Positions 41,970-50,838 of a stretch of 64,000 nt of DNA are shown here, piece after piece. A program made the position numbers and the translations under genes. The notes under the pieces were generated by a model. The model was not told the DNA's origin and ran no database searches. It was given only the letters and a program-made list of their open reading frames with translations. The stretch is from Zobellia alginiliquefaciens (GTDB taxonomy: Bacteria > Bacteroidota > Bacteroidia > Flavobacteriales > Flavobacteriaceae): positions 4,340,001-4,404,000 of the forward strand of contig NZ_CP119758.1 in assembly GCF_029323795.1 (NCBI RefSeq), given 5' to 3'. The first letter of the stretch is position 1. Each line of letters begins with the position of its first letter.

Positions 41970-42311
41970 TTAAAGAATATCCTCTACCAAATTAGCAGGT
42001 CTGCCAATGACAGCCTTTCCTCCGTTTACGACAATAGGTCTTTCTATTAATTTTGGATGAAGAATCATTGCATCTAGAATTTCTTCATGAGAGAGTAACT
42101 TTCCTCTGTAATTTTCTTTCCAAACAGCTTCGTTTTTACGAACTAGCATTTCGGGAGTTATGGCCAAACAATCCAAAACCTTGCGAAGTTCTTCTTTGGT
42201 AGGCACATCTTCCAAGTATTTTATAACTTCAAATTCCTTACCTGAATTTTCTAAAACCTTCAATCCCTCTCGAGATTTTTGACATCTTGGGTTATGATAA
42301 ATTTTAATCAT
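41970..42311 (-). CDS. ArsC/Spx family arsenate reductase-like protein
   Basis: This 113-aa thioredoxin-fold protein has the single catalytic Cys10 in HNPRCQKSRE and the ArsC-type ERPIVVNGGKAVIGRP segment (about 90-105) with the two arginines that bind arsenate. It should reduce arsenate to arsenite with glutathione/glutaredoxin or another thiol. Bacillithiol is a candidate cofactor here because bshB1 is in the window. No ars operon genes are adjacent, so it could also be a YffB-like housekeeping homologue. Confidence 0.85.
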   Translation of the reverse strand: MIKIYHNPRCQKSREGLKVLENSGKEFEVIKYLEDVPTKEELRKVLDCLAITPEMLVRKNEAVWKENYRGKLLSHEEILDAMILHPKLIERPIVVNGGKAVIGRPANLVEDIL

Positions 42312-42367
42312 CTTAAGTAATATTTTTGATAAACTTTCTTGAACACTTCTATAGTCGTACTAATTTC

Positions 42368-43469
42368 CTAATCCTCTTCTTTTTGTCCCATCATCATAAG
42401 ATAGGCTTTGAGAAAGGCATCAATATCACCATCCATTACAGCGTCTACATTACCGGTTTCCTGAGTAGTACGCACATCTTTCACCAATTTATACGGGTGC
42501 ATAACATAATTACGGATTTGAGACCCCCATTCAATTTTCATCTTTGAAGATTCAATTTCTTGGCGAGCTTCCATCTTCTTGCGCAATTCTATTTCGTACA
42601 ATTGGGATTTCAGCATTTTCATGGCCGTAGCCCTATTGTCATGCTGACTTCTAGAATCCGAACAAGAAATTTGAATGCCCGTAGGGTGGTGAACCAATTG
42701 TACTTTGGTCTCCACTTTATTCACATTTTGACCACCCGCACCGCTAGAGCGCGCTGTGGTAATAGTTATGTCAGCCGGATTCACATCAACTTCAATACTA
42801 TCATCAACAAGTGGATACACGTATACTGAAGCAAATGAAGTGTGGCGCTTGGCATTGCTATCAAACGGGGATATACGTACCAACCTATGAACACCGTTTT
42901 CACCTTTTAACCATCCAAAAGCAAAATCGCCATCTATCTCCAACGTTACGGTTTTAATACCGGCAACATCTCCTTCTTGGTAGTTAAGTTCTTTTACCTT
43001 GTATTTATTCTTTTCGGCCCACATCATATACATTCGCATAAGCATGGACGCCCAATCACAACTTTCGGTTCCACCGGCACCAGCTGTAATTTGTAAAACG
43101 GCAGGCAATTCATCTCCTTCTTCGGAAAGCATATTTTTAAACTCTAACTTCTCTAACTGATCAATTGTTTTTTCATATTGAGCGGTTACTTCTGTTTCGT
43201 TTACCTCACCTTCTTGTAAGAACTCCATTAAAATCTCCAAGTCGTCCACACGTGTTTTGGCGGCATTATAATCATCCACCCACTGTTTTTTAGACTGTAT
43301 GAATTTCATATGAGCCTGGGCTTCCTGAGGGTTGTCCCAGAAATCAGGAGCTAAGGTTTTCTCCTGTTCGTTCTCTATTTCAATAAGTTTCGCATCAACG
43401 TCAAAGATACCTCCTTAACGCACCAAGGCGATCTTGAAGACCTTTAAATAGGTCTGTAGTAATTGTCAT
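42368..43469 (-). CDS. prfB: Peptide chain release factor 2 (requires programmed +1 frameshift)
   Basis: The gene spans two frames. It starts at the ATG at 43469 ([22 protein letters not shown], 22 codons), meets an in-frame TGA at 43403-43401, and continues in the +1 frame from GAC at 43402 to the stop at 42368, giving 366 aa, the normal RF2 length. The RF2 anticodon-like tripeptide SPF (in [15 protein letters not shown]) and the catalytic GGQ ([12 protein letters not shown]) are present. RF2 reads UGA and UAA and releases the finished protein. The in-frame UGA makes its own synthesis depend on RF2 level, the classical autoregulation. Confidence 0.96.
43401..43415 (-). promoter_or_regulatory. 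prfB programmed frameshift site
   Basis: On the minus strand it reads AGGAGG TAT CTT TGA C: a full Shine-Dalgarno (43415-43410), a three-base spacer, the slippery CTT (43406-43404) and TGA (43403-43401). This is the canonical bacterial RF2 frameshift arrangement. Confidence 0.95.
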
Positions 43470-43565
43470 TCTATTCTATTTTCAGACAAAAATACTACTC
43501 TTTTTTATCTATTCTGTAGTAAATAGTTGAATGTTTATATAGAAGTATAGGTTATTTTTATATTC

Positions 43566-44423
43566 CTATTGTTGGTCCTGGCTACTTACCTGTACCGAAT
43601 GGGCGGTTTCATTTTTGCCCGCGGTATACACCACTCCTTTTAATGGGGAACAATCACTATAGTCTTTTCCATGAGCAACTTTAATGTGGTTTGTGCCCGC
43701 TAAAATATCATTTGTAGGGTCTAATCCTATCCAGCCTACAAAAGGCACATAGGCTTCGGCCCATGCATGCATTTGTGAATCGCCAAAGTAACCGTTTCCT
43801 TGATGTAAATAACCGGAAACATATCTGGCAGGAATACTGTTGGCCCTAGCTAAAGCACAAAACAAGTGGGTGAAATCCTGACATACCCCTTGCCGAATTT
43901 TCAATAGTTCGGATAATGTGGTGTGAACATCCGTAGCTTCCGCATTAAATTGAATAAAATTATAGGTGTACTTGTTTAAGGCAAGAAGGTTGTCGAAAAC
44001 CGATTTTTCTTTGTCAAATTCAAACAGCTTCGTTTTTTCTTCAGGAATTAAAGTGTAGTGTGTTTTTTTTAGGAAGGCCTCATAATCTATTTTAAAATCT
44101 AGTTCTTTAATTTTTTTATATGATTTTGATACGTCTGTATCTGGCTCAAAATCAAACGGATTAATCTCTTTTTTGATGAGTTTAAAATTAGCTTCAAAAG
44201 AGATTTCCTTAAACTTGTCTTTTGGGTGTACACGTATGGTTTTAAAACCGTATCCGTTAATGGAGAATTCATTTTTGGCATTCAGTGAATTTTCAAAATC
44301 AACCGCTATGAACTGTTGTGATTCGTTTTCTTCCGGAACGACCGTAAATTGCCAATAGGCATCATGAACCCATTCTTGATAGGTGTTTTCAGCTTTATAA
44401 GTAATAGCGTATTCTAGAGACAT
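43566..44423 (-). CDS. Transglutaminase-like protease-fold protein
   Basis: This 285-aa protein has an N-terminal beta-rich bacterial transglutaminase N domain (about 1-140) and a transglutaminase core with the catalytic triad in QGVCQDFTH (Cys), SQMHAWAEAYVP (His) and WIGLDPTND (Asp). There is no signal peptide, so it is cytosolic. It is the third gene of a set with an ATP-grasp enzyme and an alpha-E protein (47-bp gap to alpha-E). This combination is recurrent in bacteria and was proposed from genome context to build or cleave a peptide tag or isopeptide; activity is not established. Confidence 0.9.
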   Translation of the reverse strand: MSLEYAITYKAENTYQEWVHDAYWQFTVVPEENESQQFIAVDFENSLNAKNEFSINGYGFKTIRVHPKDKFKEISFEANFKLIKKEINPFDFEPDTDVSKSYKKIKELDFKIDYEAFLKKTHYTLIPEEKTKLFEFDKEKSVFDNLLALNKYTYNFIQFNAEATDVHTTLSELLKIRQGVCQDFTHLFCALARANSIPARYVSGYLHQGNGYFGDSQMHAWAEAYVPFVGWIGLDPTNDILAGTNHIKVAHGKDYSDCSPLKGVVYTAGKNETAHSVQVSSQDQQ

Positions 44424-44470
44424 GGTAGATGTGTAAACTGGTTAGGTATGATGAAGTATTATAAATGATT

Positions 44471-45424
44471 CTAATAGCTAAAAAACTCATTTTCCATTTT
44501 TTCGCTTATCTCGTAGAGGCTACCCAGTATTTCGTTTATAACAGATTGAATATCGTTTTCTATTTGCACAATACATTTGAACTCGTATTCTGCTCGGACC
44601 TTGCCCACTAAAAAAGCCGTTGAACCCCGTTCGTGTTTTTTGTCCGGACTCAATATCTTTATATGTTTACACACTTGGTTAAGACTGTTCATAATTGACC
44701 TTGGGCAATTAGGATTAAGAATCAAAAACTCCAAAGTAGATATACTAGTGGGGGTTTTTTTATAATATCTGCGCATCATATCATAAGATTCCGTGCACTT
44801 TAGAAGTGTGGTCCACTCAAAGCTGTTTTTAAATTTATCGCCATAACTTCCCTGTGCTTTTAGTGCATCATTATATTTTGAATTTATAATACGTATAATT
44901 TGCATAGCTCTCTCAATGTTGGCGCCCATCATGATTATGGCATATATTTCATCATGCATAAGAGTACTTCGTACCTTGCCCCTTAGAATAGCGGACATTT
45001 CGGTAACATTCAGGGTAAAGTCGTTGAGTCCGTTTTTTGTGTACACGTTCACATCATAGTTAGATATAAAGTGATAGAACTTATTCAGCGATTCATATAA
45101 TTCCGTAGAGATCAAATCTCTGGCACTATTGGCATTCTCACGGGAGCTTCTAACATTATTTAAAATGGATGATTGGTAATTAGGGTCTAGTCCGATTTTG
45201 TATAATACCTCTGGCTCATTTAACTCTATGGAATCATCACTTATAGGGTCGCCCACCATAGTTAACATAGAACGAAGTACAAATTGTCTAGATTGAGAAA
45301 TCTGATTAGGAGCATCTAACGATGAGAAGTAATTTACACGGAGGTATCGGGCAATATGTTCCGAACGTTCAATGTAACGTCCCATCCAAAAAAGATTATT
45401 GGCAACTCGTGCTAGCATAGGCAT
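44471..45424 (-). CDS. Alpha-E domain protein
   Basis: This 317-aa all-helical alpha-E (COG2307) protein has the typical start MLARVANNLFWMGRYIERSEHIAR-like text from residue 3 and repeated conserved Glu/Arg helices (NIERAMQIIRIIN; CKHIKILSP). No catalytic motif is known for the family. It nearly always accompanies a circularly permuted ATP-grasp protein, and may bind its substrate or product. It lies between the ATP-grasp gene (54-bp gap) and the transglutaminase gene (47-bp gap). Confidence 0.92.
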   Translation of the reverse strand: MPMLARVANNLFWMGRYIERSEHIARYLRVNYFSSLDAPNQISQSRQFVLRSMLTMVGDPISDDSIELNEPEVLYKIGLDPNYQSSILNNVRSSRENANSARDLISTELYESLNKFYHFISNYDVNVYTKNGLNDFTLNVTEMSAILRGKVRSTLMHDEIYAIIMMGANIERAMQIIRIINSKYNDALKAQGSYGDKFKNSFEWTTLLKCTESYDMMRRYYKKTPTSISTLEFLILNPNCPRSIMNSLNQVCKHIKILSPDKKHERGSTAFLVGKVRAEYEFKCIVQIENDIQSVINEILGSLYEISEKMENEFFSY

Positions 45425-45478
45425 TTTTTATATGTTAGTGTTCTCTTTAATCGTGTGTCTTTCGCTTATGTTTGTTCT

Positions 45479-46942
45479 TTAAACCTTTAAGACCCAAGTG
45501 TCCTTGGACCCGCCTCCTTGTGAGGAATTCACGATTAGATTTCCCCTTTTTAAGGCTACACGTGTTAGTCCTCCCTTAAGTACAAATTCTTTGTCTTTAC
45601 CCAGTACCGTAAAAGTTCTTAAGTCTACATGGCGTTGTTCAAAAGATTCGGTCTTATCTATGTAGGTTGGATGTACCGAAAGAGACATTATGGGCTGGGC
45701 CACGTATTTTCTTGGATCTAAAAGTATCTGGGCTTTCACTACTTCAATTTCCTTCTTACTTAACCTATTCCCTATAGATATACCATAGCCTCCTGCTTCA
45801 TCTACAGGTTTGATCACTAAATCTTTTATATGGTTCAATACATATTTTAATTCCTTTGGTCTGCTACAGTGATAGGTATGCACATTATTCAGAATTGGTT
45901 CCTCATTTAAATAGTATTTAATGATTTCCGGCATATAGGTATAAATAGCCTTGTCATCAGCTACACCCGTACCAGGAGCATTGGCCAAGGTTACATTTCC
46001 TTTTTTGTATGCAGCAAATAGGCCGGGAACACCTATTGCCGAGTCTGGATTAAATTCTAGCGGATCTATGAAGCCATCATCAATTCGTCTATATATTACA
46101 TCAACTCTCTGCGGACCTTTAATGGTTTTCATGTATACAAAATCATTCTCAACAAAAAGGTCTCTTCCTTCAACCAGTTCCACCCCCATGGTCTTTGCTA
46201 AATAGGAATGTTCGTAAAACGCCGAGTTAAACATGCCGGGAGTAATCACAACCACGTTGGGTGTATCTACACCTTTAGGTTTAACGGTTTCCAATAGGTC
46301 TAGTAAATTCTCTGCATAATTGGTTACCGAGAACGTTTTGTAATGATTAAAAACGCCAAAGAGCGCTCTTTTTAAGGCCGTACGGTTGCAAATAACATAG
46401 CTTACACCGCTTGGACATCTAATGTTGTCCTCTAAAACATAATATTGTCCGTCACTGTGCTTAATGACATCGGTACCTGAAATATGATTGTATATGCCAC
46501 CGGGAGGATTAACATTAACCATCTGGTCTAAATAATTAGCAGAAGAACTTATGAGTTCCATAGGAACTATTCCTTGTCTTATTATTTTTTTATCATGATA
46601 GATGTCCCATAGAAACAAGTTCAGCGCTTTACTGCGCTGTATGGAGCCAGCTTCAATAATTTCCCATTCTTCAGGTGGAATAATTCTCGGAAAAAGATCA
46701 AAAGGAAAAATTTTCTCTTTTGTTTGCTTTTTGTCATACACTTGAAAAGTAATTCCTTGATTAAAAAATGATGATTTTGCCTTTTCGTTCAGGTTTACAT
46801 AATCATTAATGGAATGCTCTCCATAGAGATTGAACAGTTTAGAATATACTTCTTTTACTTGTCCTTGGGCGTCAAAGATTTCGTCAAATAAAACGGGGTT
46901 CCTTTCGTAAGATGAAAAGATCTGATTCTCGAGGTTTACCAT
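45479..46942 (-). CDS. Circularly permuted type 2 ATP-grasp protein
   Basis: This 487-aa amidoligase-like protein (COG2308) has EDNIRCPSGVSYVI with conserved Arg and Ser near residue 150, the ATP-binding VIKPVDEAGGYGISIG (about 360-376), YVAQPIMSLSVHPTY, the Mg/acceptor segment RHVDLRTFTV and the Gly-rich terminus LIVNSSQGGGSKDTWVL. The permuted ATP-grasp fold predicts ATP-dependent formation of a peptide or amide bond. It heads the three-gene set with alpha-E and transglutaminase. The start is taken as the ATG at 46942; a TTG at 46978 would add 12 residues. Confidence 0.9.
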   Translation of the reverse strand: MVNLENQIFSSYERNPVLFDEIFDAQGQVKEVYSKLFNLYGEHSINDYVNLNEKAKSSFFNQGITFQVYDKKQTKEKIFPFDLFPRIIPPEEWEIIEAGSIQRSKALNLFLWDIYHDKKIIRQGIVPMELISSSANYLDQMVNVNPPGGIYNHISGTDVIKHSDGQYYVLEDNIRCPSGVSYVICNRTALKRALFGVFNHYKTFSVTNYAENLLDLLETVKPKGVDTPNVVVITPGMFNSAFYEHSYLAKTMGVELVEGRDLFVENDFVYMKTIKGPQRVDVIYRRIDDGFIDPLEFNPDSAIGVPGLFAAYKKGNVTLANAPGTGVADDKAIYTYMPEIIKYYLNEEPILNNVHTYHCSRPKELKYVLNHIKDLVIKPVDEAGGYGISIGNRLSKKEIEVVKAQILLDPRKYVAQPIMSLSVHPTYIDKTESFEQRHVDLRTFTVLGKDKEFVLKGGLTRVALKRGNLIVNSSQGGGSKDTWVLKV

Positions 46943-47106
46943 AGTACATTTGTTTGTACTTAAGGTATTAGTTTTCAAGGTTTTTAACTGAAAGAATCAG
47001 ATAATAATCAATATGAAAATTTGTAGTATAAATAAAAATAACGGGGTTTTTTTACCATTTTTTGTGCGAAAAAAGGCTAAAACACCCTCTTTTTATCATA
47101 TTTGGC

Positions 47107-47114
47107 TACTTTTG
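47107..47114 (+). promoter_or_regulatory. TACTTTTG (-7 type element) upstream of the threonine aldolase gene
   Basis: This is a perfect TAnnTTTG 73 bp before the ATG at 47188. No clear -33 TTG is at the proper distance. Confidence 0.35.
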
Positions 47115-47187
47115 ATTGACTATTGGTAAACTCGTCAAAAGTTCATTTGGATTTGGTCTTTTTACTTTCAATTATTAAAAAACACGC

Positions 47188-48210
47188 ATGAATATTAATC
47201 TTATTAGTGATACGGTAACAAAACCAACGCTGGCAATGCTGGACGCCATGATGACTGCGGAGGTGGGCGATGACGTTTTTAAAGCTGACCCTACTGTAAA
47301 TGCTCTTGAAGATAAGGTTGCCAAAATGTTCGGAAAAGAAGCGGCATTGTTTTTTCCTTCGGGGACTATGGCCAATCAGACAGGAATAAAGTTACATACG
47401 CAACCTGGAGATCAACTTATATGTGATCAATATGCCCATGTTTACAATTATGAGGGTGGTGGCGTTAGTTTTAATAGCGGAGTTTCCTGTAAATTAATAA
47501 ATGGACACAGGGGAATGATTACGGCTAAACAGGTAGAAGCCGCAATTAATCCTCCCGATTTTTATCACAGTCCGTTAACTTCTTTGGTTTGTGTAGAAAA
47601 TACAACCAATAAGGGTGGTGGTGCTTGTTGGGATATAGAGGAGTTAAGGCGAATTAAAACCGTTTGTGTAAACAACAATTTGGCCTATCATTTAGATGGA
47701 GCTCGATTATGGAATGCCATAGTGGAGAAAAAGGAAAGCCTATTTGAATATGGGGAATTGTTCGACACCATTAGCGTATGCTTAAGCAAAGGTTTGGGCT
47801 GCCCAGTGGGTTCTGTGTTGGTGGGAACTGAAGAAATGATGTCCAAAGCGCTTCGTATTCGTAAGATATTTGGAGGAGGAATGCGTCAAGCGGGTTTTCT
47901 TGCGGCAGCCGGTATTTATGCATTGGACCATCACATAGAAAGATTGGCATTTGATCATCTAAAAGCGCGTGAAATAGGGGAGGTGCTGAAAAAACTGAAC
48001 TGTATTAAAAATGTAGAGCCAATAGAGACAAATATTATCATTTTTGAAATAGACGAACAGGCCATGAGTGGTGCCAGTTTTGTGCAAAAACTCAAAGAAA
48101 ATAATGTACACATTATAGATATGGGTCAAGGAAAATTACGAATAGTCACCCACATGGATTATACCTCTGACATGCACAATAGGTTTATGGAAATACTCAA
48201 GGGCTTATAA
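47188..48210 (+). CDS. Low-specificity L-threonine aldolase
   Basis: This 340-aa fold-type I PLP enzyme starts MNINLISDTVTKPT. It has the AEVGDDVFKADPTV loop, FFPSGTMANQTG (cofactor phosphate), HLDGARLWNA (Asp) and the PLP lysine in VCLSKGLGCPVGS near residue 198. It cleaves L-threonine or allo-threonine to glycine and acetaldehyde. The first 40 residues and GGGMRQAGFLAAAG are family signatures. The gene's end overlaps that of the convergent YegP-type gene by six bases. Confidence 0.93.
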   Translation: MNINLISDTVTKPTLAMLDAMMTAEVGDDVFKADPTVNALEDKVAKMFGKEAALFFPSGTMANQTGIKLHTQPGDQLICDQYAHVYNYEGGGVSFNSGVSCKLINGHRGMITAKQVEAAINPPDFYHSPLTSLVCVENTTNKGGGACWDIEELRRIKTVCVNNNLAYHLDGARLWNAIVEKKESLFEYGELFDTISVCLSKGLGCPVGSVLVGTEEMMSKALRIRKIFGGGMRQAGFLAAAGIYALDHHIERLAFDHLKAREIGEVLKKLNCIKNVEPIETNIIIFEIDEQAMSGASFVQKLKENNVHIIDMGQGKLRIVTHMDYTSDMHNRFMEILKGL

Positions 48211-48519
48211 TTCTTTTCCTTCGGTAAGACGATTGTGTAAATTTTTAATACCGTTTTCCATTCCGGCTTCAGAATCATAAAGTTGACTTGTACCTATTAA
48301 AGAACCATTGTTATCTTTAAAATTGAAGAGAAACTTTCCTTGGTGATTGGTTTTTCGTTCAAAATTACTTCTATGTATTTGGAGGTTATTAAGGTTGAAA
48401 ACCGCAGTCTCTAAATCGGCTTTGTCACTATACTCCTTACTTTCAAGAAGCGTGGAACCACTCTTGGATTTAATGTGAAACTGAAAATTGGAATTAGATA
48501 AGTTAACTATTTCTATCAC
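48205..48519 (-). CDS. YegP/DUF1508 family protein
   Basis: This 104-aa protein consists of two tandem DUF1508 (YegP) repeats: FQFHIKSKSGSTLLES with its helix to residue 46, and KFLFNFKDNNGSLIGTS with its helix to residue 98. Each repeat is a small beta-beta-beta-alpha unit, and the family is of unknown function though widely conserved. There is no signal peptide or membrane segment. The gene is monocistronic; its 3' end overlaps the threonine aldolase gene by six bases. Confidence 0.85.
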   Translation of the reverse strand: MIEIVNLSNSNFQFHIKSKSGSTLLESKEYSDKADLETAVFNLNNLQIHRSNFERKTNHQGKFLFNFKDNNGSLIGTSQLYDSEAGMENGIKNLHNRLTEGKEL

Positions 48520-48703
48520 TTTGGTTTTTTAGGTAAAAGATACAAAATAAGCGTAACAGTTTACACGCTTAAGGTTTTAATTCAGCAATCTTACGAAACA
48601 AATAAATCCAAATGCAAAACACCACAGGTTATAAAGACAATACTTAACTAAATGAGGCATGCTATGCTAGTGTTATTTTTTAAGCTTTTTTACTCTAAAA
48701 TGA

Positions 48704-48723
48704 TGCATTTCATCGATGTTTTT
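48704..48723. repeat. Copy 3 of the intergenic TGCAYTTYATCGAT motif
   Basis: It matches 5041-5060 at 18 of 20 positions and 20807-20826 at 17 of 20. It lies 20 bp upstream of the putative -33 element of the OmpA-like gene, a plausible activator position. Confidence 0.5.
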
Positions 48724-48743
48724 TATACTTAACAGGAATCTAC

Positions 48744-48774
48744 TTGTTAAAAAAATATTAAACGGTTAACTTTA
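48744..48774 (+). promoter_or_regulatory. Candidate promoter of the OmpA-like gene
   Basis: TTG (48744-48746) and TAACTTTA (48767-48774, seven of eight to TAnnTTTG) are 20 bp apart. The ATG at 48811 is 36 bp further on. Confidence 0.5.
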
Positions 48775-48810
48775 ATGCAACTATAAATAACATTAAACAT
48801 TAACTGTATT

Positions 48811-49911
48811 ATGAAAAAAATTCTTTTTTCTGTGGCCGTGCTTACGGCAACATTTGGTATGGCACAAGACCTGCCAGAAAACCCTGAACCTGGAAAGTGT
48901 TACGTACGATGTACCACTCCCGATGTCTACGTGAATGAAACCGTGACAATCACTGTTAAACCGGGCTACAAAGTTTTAAAAACTATACCCGCAACTTACA
49001 AGACTGTGACCGAACGTGTTTTGGTTAAGGAGGAGAGTAAAAAACTCCGTATTATACCCGAAGAGTGGGGTTCTGAAAAGGTTACTTATGTGTCTAAAGA
49101 GGGTGGAAATTCTTTAAGTATAAGTCCTGCTAGTTTTGGCAGTGCCTCGCAGACCATTGAAGTGAAACCTGCGTACGCTCAATGGGAACTGGGTGCCTCT
49201 GCACCGGATTGTGATTCTGGTAACCCAGATGATTGTAGATATTGGTGTTACAAGGGTTATCCTGCCGAGTTTCAGACCATAGAAACGGCAACACTTGCCA
49301 ATGACGCTAGCGCAAGCAAAACTGCAATTCCTGAAAAAAGCGCTAGCTATACCAAAAGGATACTTATTTCGCCAGCTAAAGTTGTTGAGGAAGTTGTTCC
49401 TGCGGTTTATGATGAAATCACTAGAACTGTTTTGGATAAGGATGCCTACACCGTAGAGGAAATGGTACCGCCCGTTACCAAATCCTACACAAAAGAGGTA
49501 TTGAAGGAAAAAGGAGGTTTAACTACTTGGAAAGAAGTGGAGTGCGAATTGGTTACCTATCAAGCGCTTCCTATAAACTGGAACTCCGGTAGTGCAACTC
49601 TAACTTCTCAGGCCAAGAGCATTATAGATACTCGCTTGTTACCTGTTTTAGCTCAAAACCCTGGCGTTAAGGTAGAGTTGGCTTCCCATACGGATGCGCA
49701 AGGTGGTGCTTCTTCTAATCAAGATTTATCTGAGAGAAGAGCAAAATCTGTAGCTCAATACCTAATTTCAAAAGGCATTAACTCTAGTCTTTTGGTTGCT
49801 AATGGTTATGGTGAGACTAAGCTTAAAAACAGATGTAAAGACGGTGTTTCTTGTACTTCAAGAGAACATGCTGTGAACAGAAGGACAGAATTTAGATTGA
49901 TCAATAATTAA
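48811..49911 (+). CDS. OmpA family outer-membrane protein with repeated Y-x-T-x-x-V-L segments
   Basis: This 366-aa protein has a signal peptide ending in FGMAQ. A long middle part (about 45-250) repeats segments of the form PATYKTVTERVLVKE, PAVYDEITRTVLDKD and PPVTKSYTKEVLKEK. A Cys-containing block (CDSGNPDDCRYWCYKGYP) precedes a C-terminal OmpA peptidoglycan-binding domain (about 255-365: INWNSGSATLTSQAKSIID, ASHTDAQGGASSNQDLSERR, GYGETKLKNRC). It should tether the outer membrane to peptidoglycan. It stands alone with a promoter and terminator. Confidence 0.88.
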   Translation: MKKILFSVAVLTATFGMAQDLPENPEPGKCYVRCTTPDVYVNETVTITVKPGYKVLKTIPATYKTVTERVLVKEESKKLRIIPEEWGSEKVTYVSKEGGNSLSISPASFGSASQTIEVKPAYAQWELGASAPDCDSGNPDDCRYWCYKGYPAEFQTIETATLANDASASKTAIPEKSASYTKRILISPAKVVEEVVPAVYDEITRTVLDKDAYTVEEMVPPVTKSYTKEVLKEKGGLTTWKEVECELVTYQALPINWNSGSATLTSQAKSIIDTRLLPVLAQNPGVKVELASHTDAQGGASSNQDLSERRAKSVAQYLISKGINSSLLVANGYGETKLKNRCKDGVSCTSREHAVNRRTEFRLINN

Positions 49912-49930
49912 TCAATTTTAAATAACACAC

Positions 49931-49961
49931 AAAAAAAGGGCCTTATAAAGGCCCTTTTTTA
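49931..49961 (+). terminator. Rho-independent terminator after the OmpA-like gene (bidirectional)
   Basis: AAAAAAAGGGCCTT / AAGGCCCTTTTTT with a short loop lies between convergent genes. Its right arm overlaps the end of the thioredoxin-like gene at 49959. Confidence 0.85.
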
Positions 49962-50405
49962 TTTCTTATTCTTCTTTAGAAATTTTAAATGATAACTAAT
50001 TTCTCCGGTCATGCCGTAACCGGAATATTCGTCAAGCATTTTTCCTTTTTCGTTTAAAACGGTCAACATAGGGAAAACGCCCTTCTTGTTGAGTCTTTTT
50101 AAAAGATCTTGATTATGGTTCCATTGCGTCTCACTCAATAAATCTCTGTTTCTAGGTATATCTATATAAAGTAAAACATAGCTTTTTGATACTTCGGAAA
50201 ATTCATCAGTATCAAAAAGGTCACGCTTTAGCATTTTACAAGGTGGGCACCAATCGCTTCCTGTAAAATAAACTAGAACATTCTTATTTTCCTTTTTTGA
50301 TATTATTAGCGCCTCGTCATAATCTTTTAACCATTCTATACTGGTAGAAACGTCGGTTTGGCCAATTAAACAAAAAGGTAATATGAGAAAAAGCAATAAT
50401 TTCAT
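49959..50405 (-). CDS. Secreted thioredoxin-family protein
   Basis: This 148-aa protein has a signal peptide (MKLLLFLILPFCLIGQ) followed by a thioredoxin-like domain with the redox motif SDWCPPCKML near residue 50 and a cis-Pro in KKGVFPMLTVL. The motif is WCPPC rather than the thioredoxin WCGPC, typical of DsbD-gamma/thioredoxin_7-like periplasmic proteins that handle disulfides. The ATG at 50405 is chosen because it yields the signal peptide; a longer frame to 50507 overlaps the upstream YbaB gene in another frame. Confidence 0.87.
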   Translation of the reverse strand: MKLLLFLILPFCLIGQTDVSTSIEWLKDYDEALIISKKENKNVLVYFTGSDWCPPCKMLKRDLFDTDEFSEVSKSYVLLYIDIPRNRDLLSETQWNHNQDLLKRLNKKGVFPMLTVLNEKGKMLDEYSGYGMTGEISYHLKFLKKNKK

Positions 50406-50445
50406 TGAGTTGAATTTAGATAACTTAGAAGCAAATAGCTTGCCA

Positions 50446-50772
50446 TTATTTAAATAACGAGTCCATACCAGGAATATTGGGCATTCCTTCCTTGGCAACA
50501 GCAGCAAGTTCTGTTTCGTTTACCTGAGTTGCTTTGGCAATAGCCTTATTCATGGTTAGAATTAAAAAATCTTCTAATTGGTCCTTATCCTCAAGCAAAG
50601 AATTATCAATATGAATTTGTTTTACTTCTCTATTTGCTGTAATAACTACCTTAACCAGGTCTTCAGAAGAAGATTCTTCTAGTGTTACCGTATCCAAGCG
50701 TTTCTTTGTGGCCTCTACTTTTTGCTGGGTTTCTTTAAGTTTCCCCATCATACCCATCATGTCTCCAAACAT
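50446..50772 (-). CDS. YbaB/EbfC family nucleoid-associated protein
   Basis: This 108-aa protein is Met-rich at the start ([20 protein letters not shown]), with the family's central beta segment [17 protein letters not shown] and a C-terminal helix. YbaB dimers bind DNA and condense the nucleoid, often encoded near dnaX/recR, which are absent here. The ATG at 50772 fits the family; 11 extra residues from 50805 do not. The secreted thioredoxin gene follows 40 bp downstream. Confidence 0.92.
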   Translation of the reverse strand: MFGDMMGMMGKLKETQQKVEATKKRLDTVTLEESSSEDLVKVVITANREVKQIHIDNSLLEDKDQLEDFLILTMNKAIAKATQVNETELAAVAKEGMPNIPGMDSLFK

Positions 50773-50838
50773 AGTTTTGTTTTTAATAAATAAATTAGTT
50801 TGCAAAATTACTAAATTGTGTAGGAAAAACCACTAACT

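Noticed and set aside
43310-43469. Apparent frameshift or truncation of prfB
   Set aside because: It is the programmed RF2 frameshift: AGGAGG, CTT TGA C and a continuous RF2 sequence on both sides.
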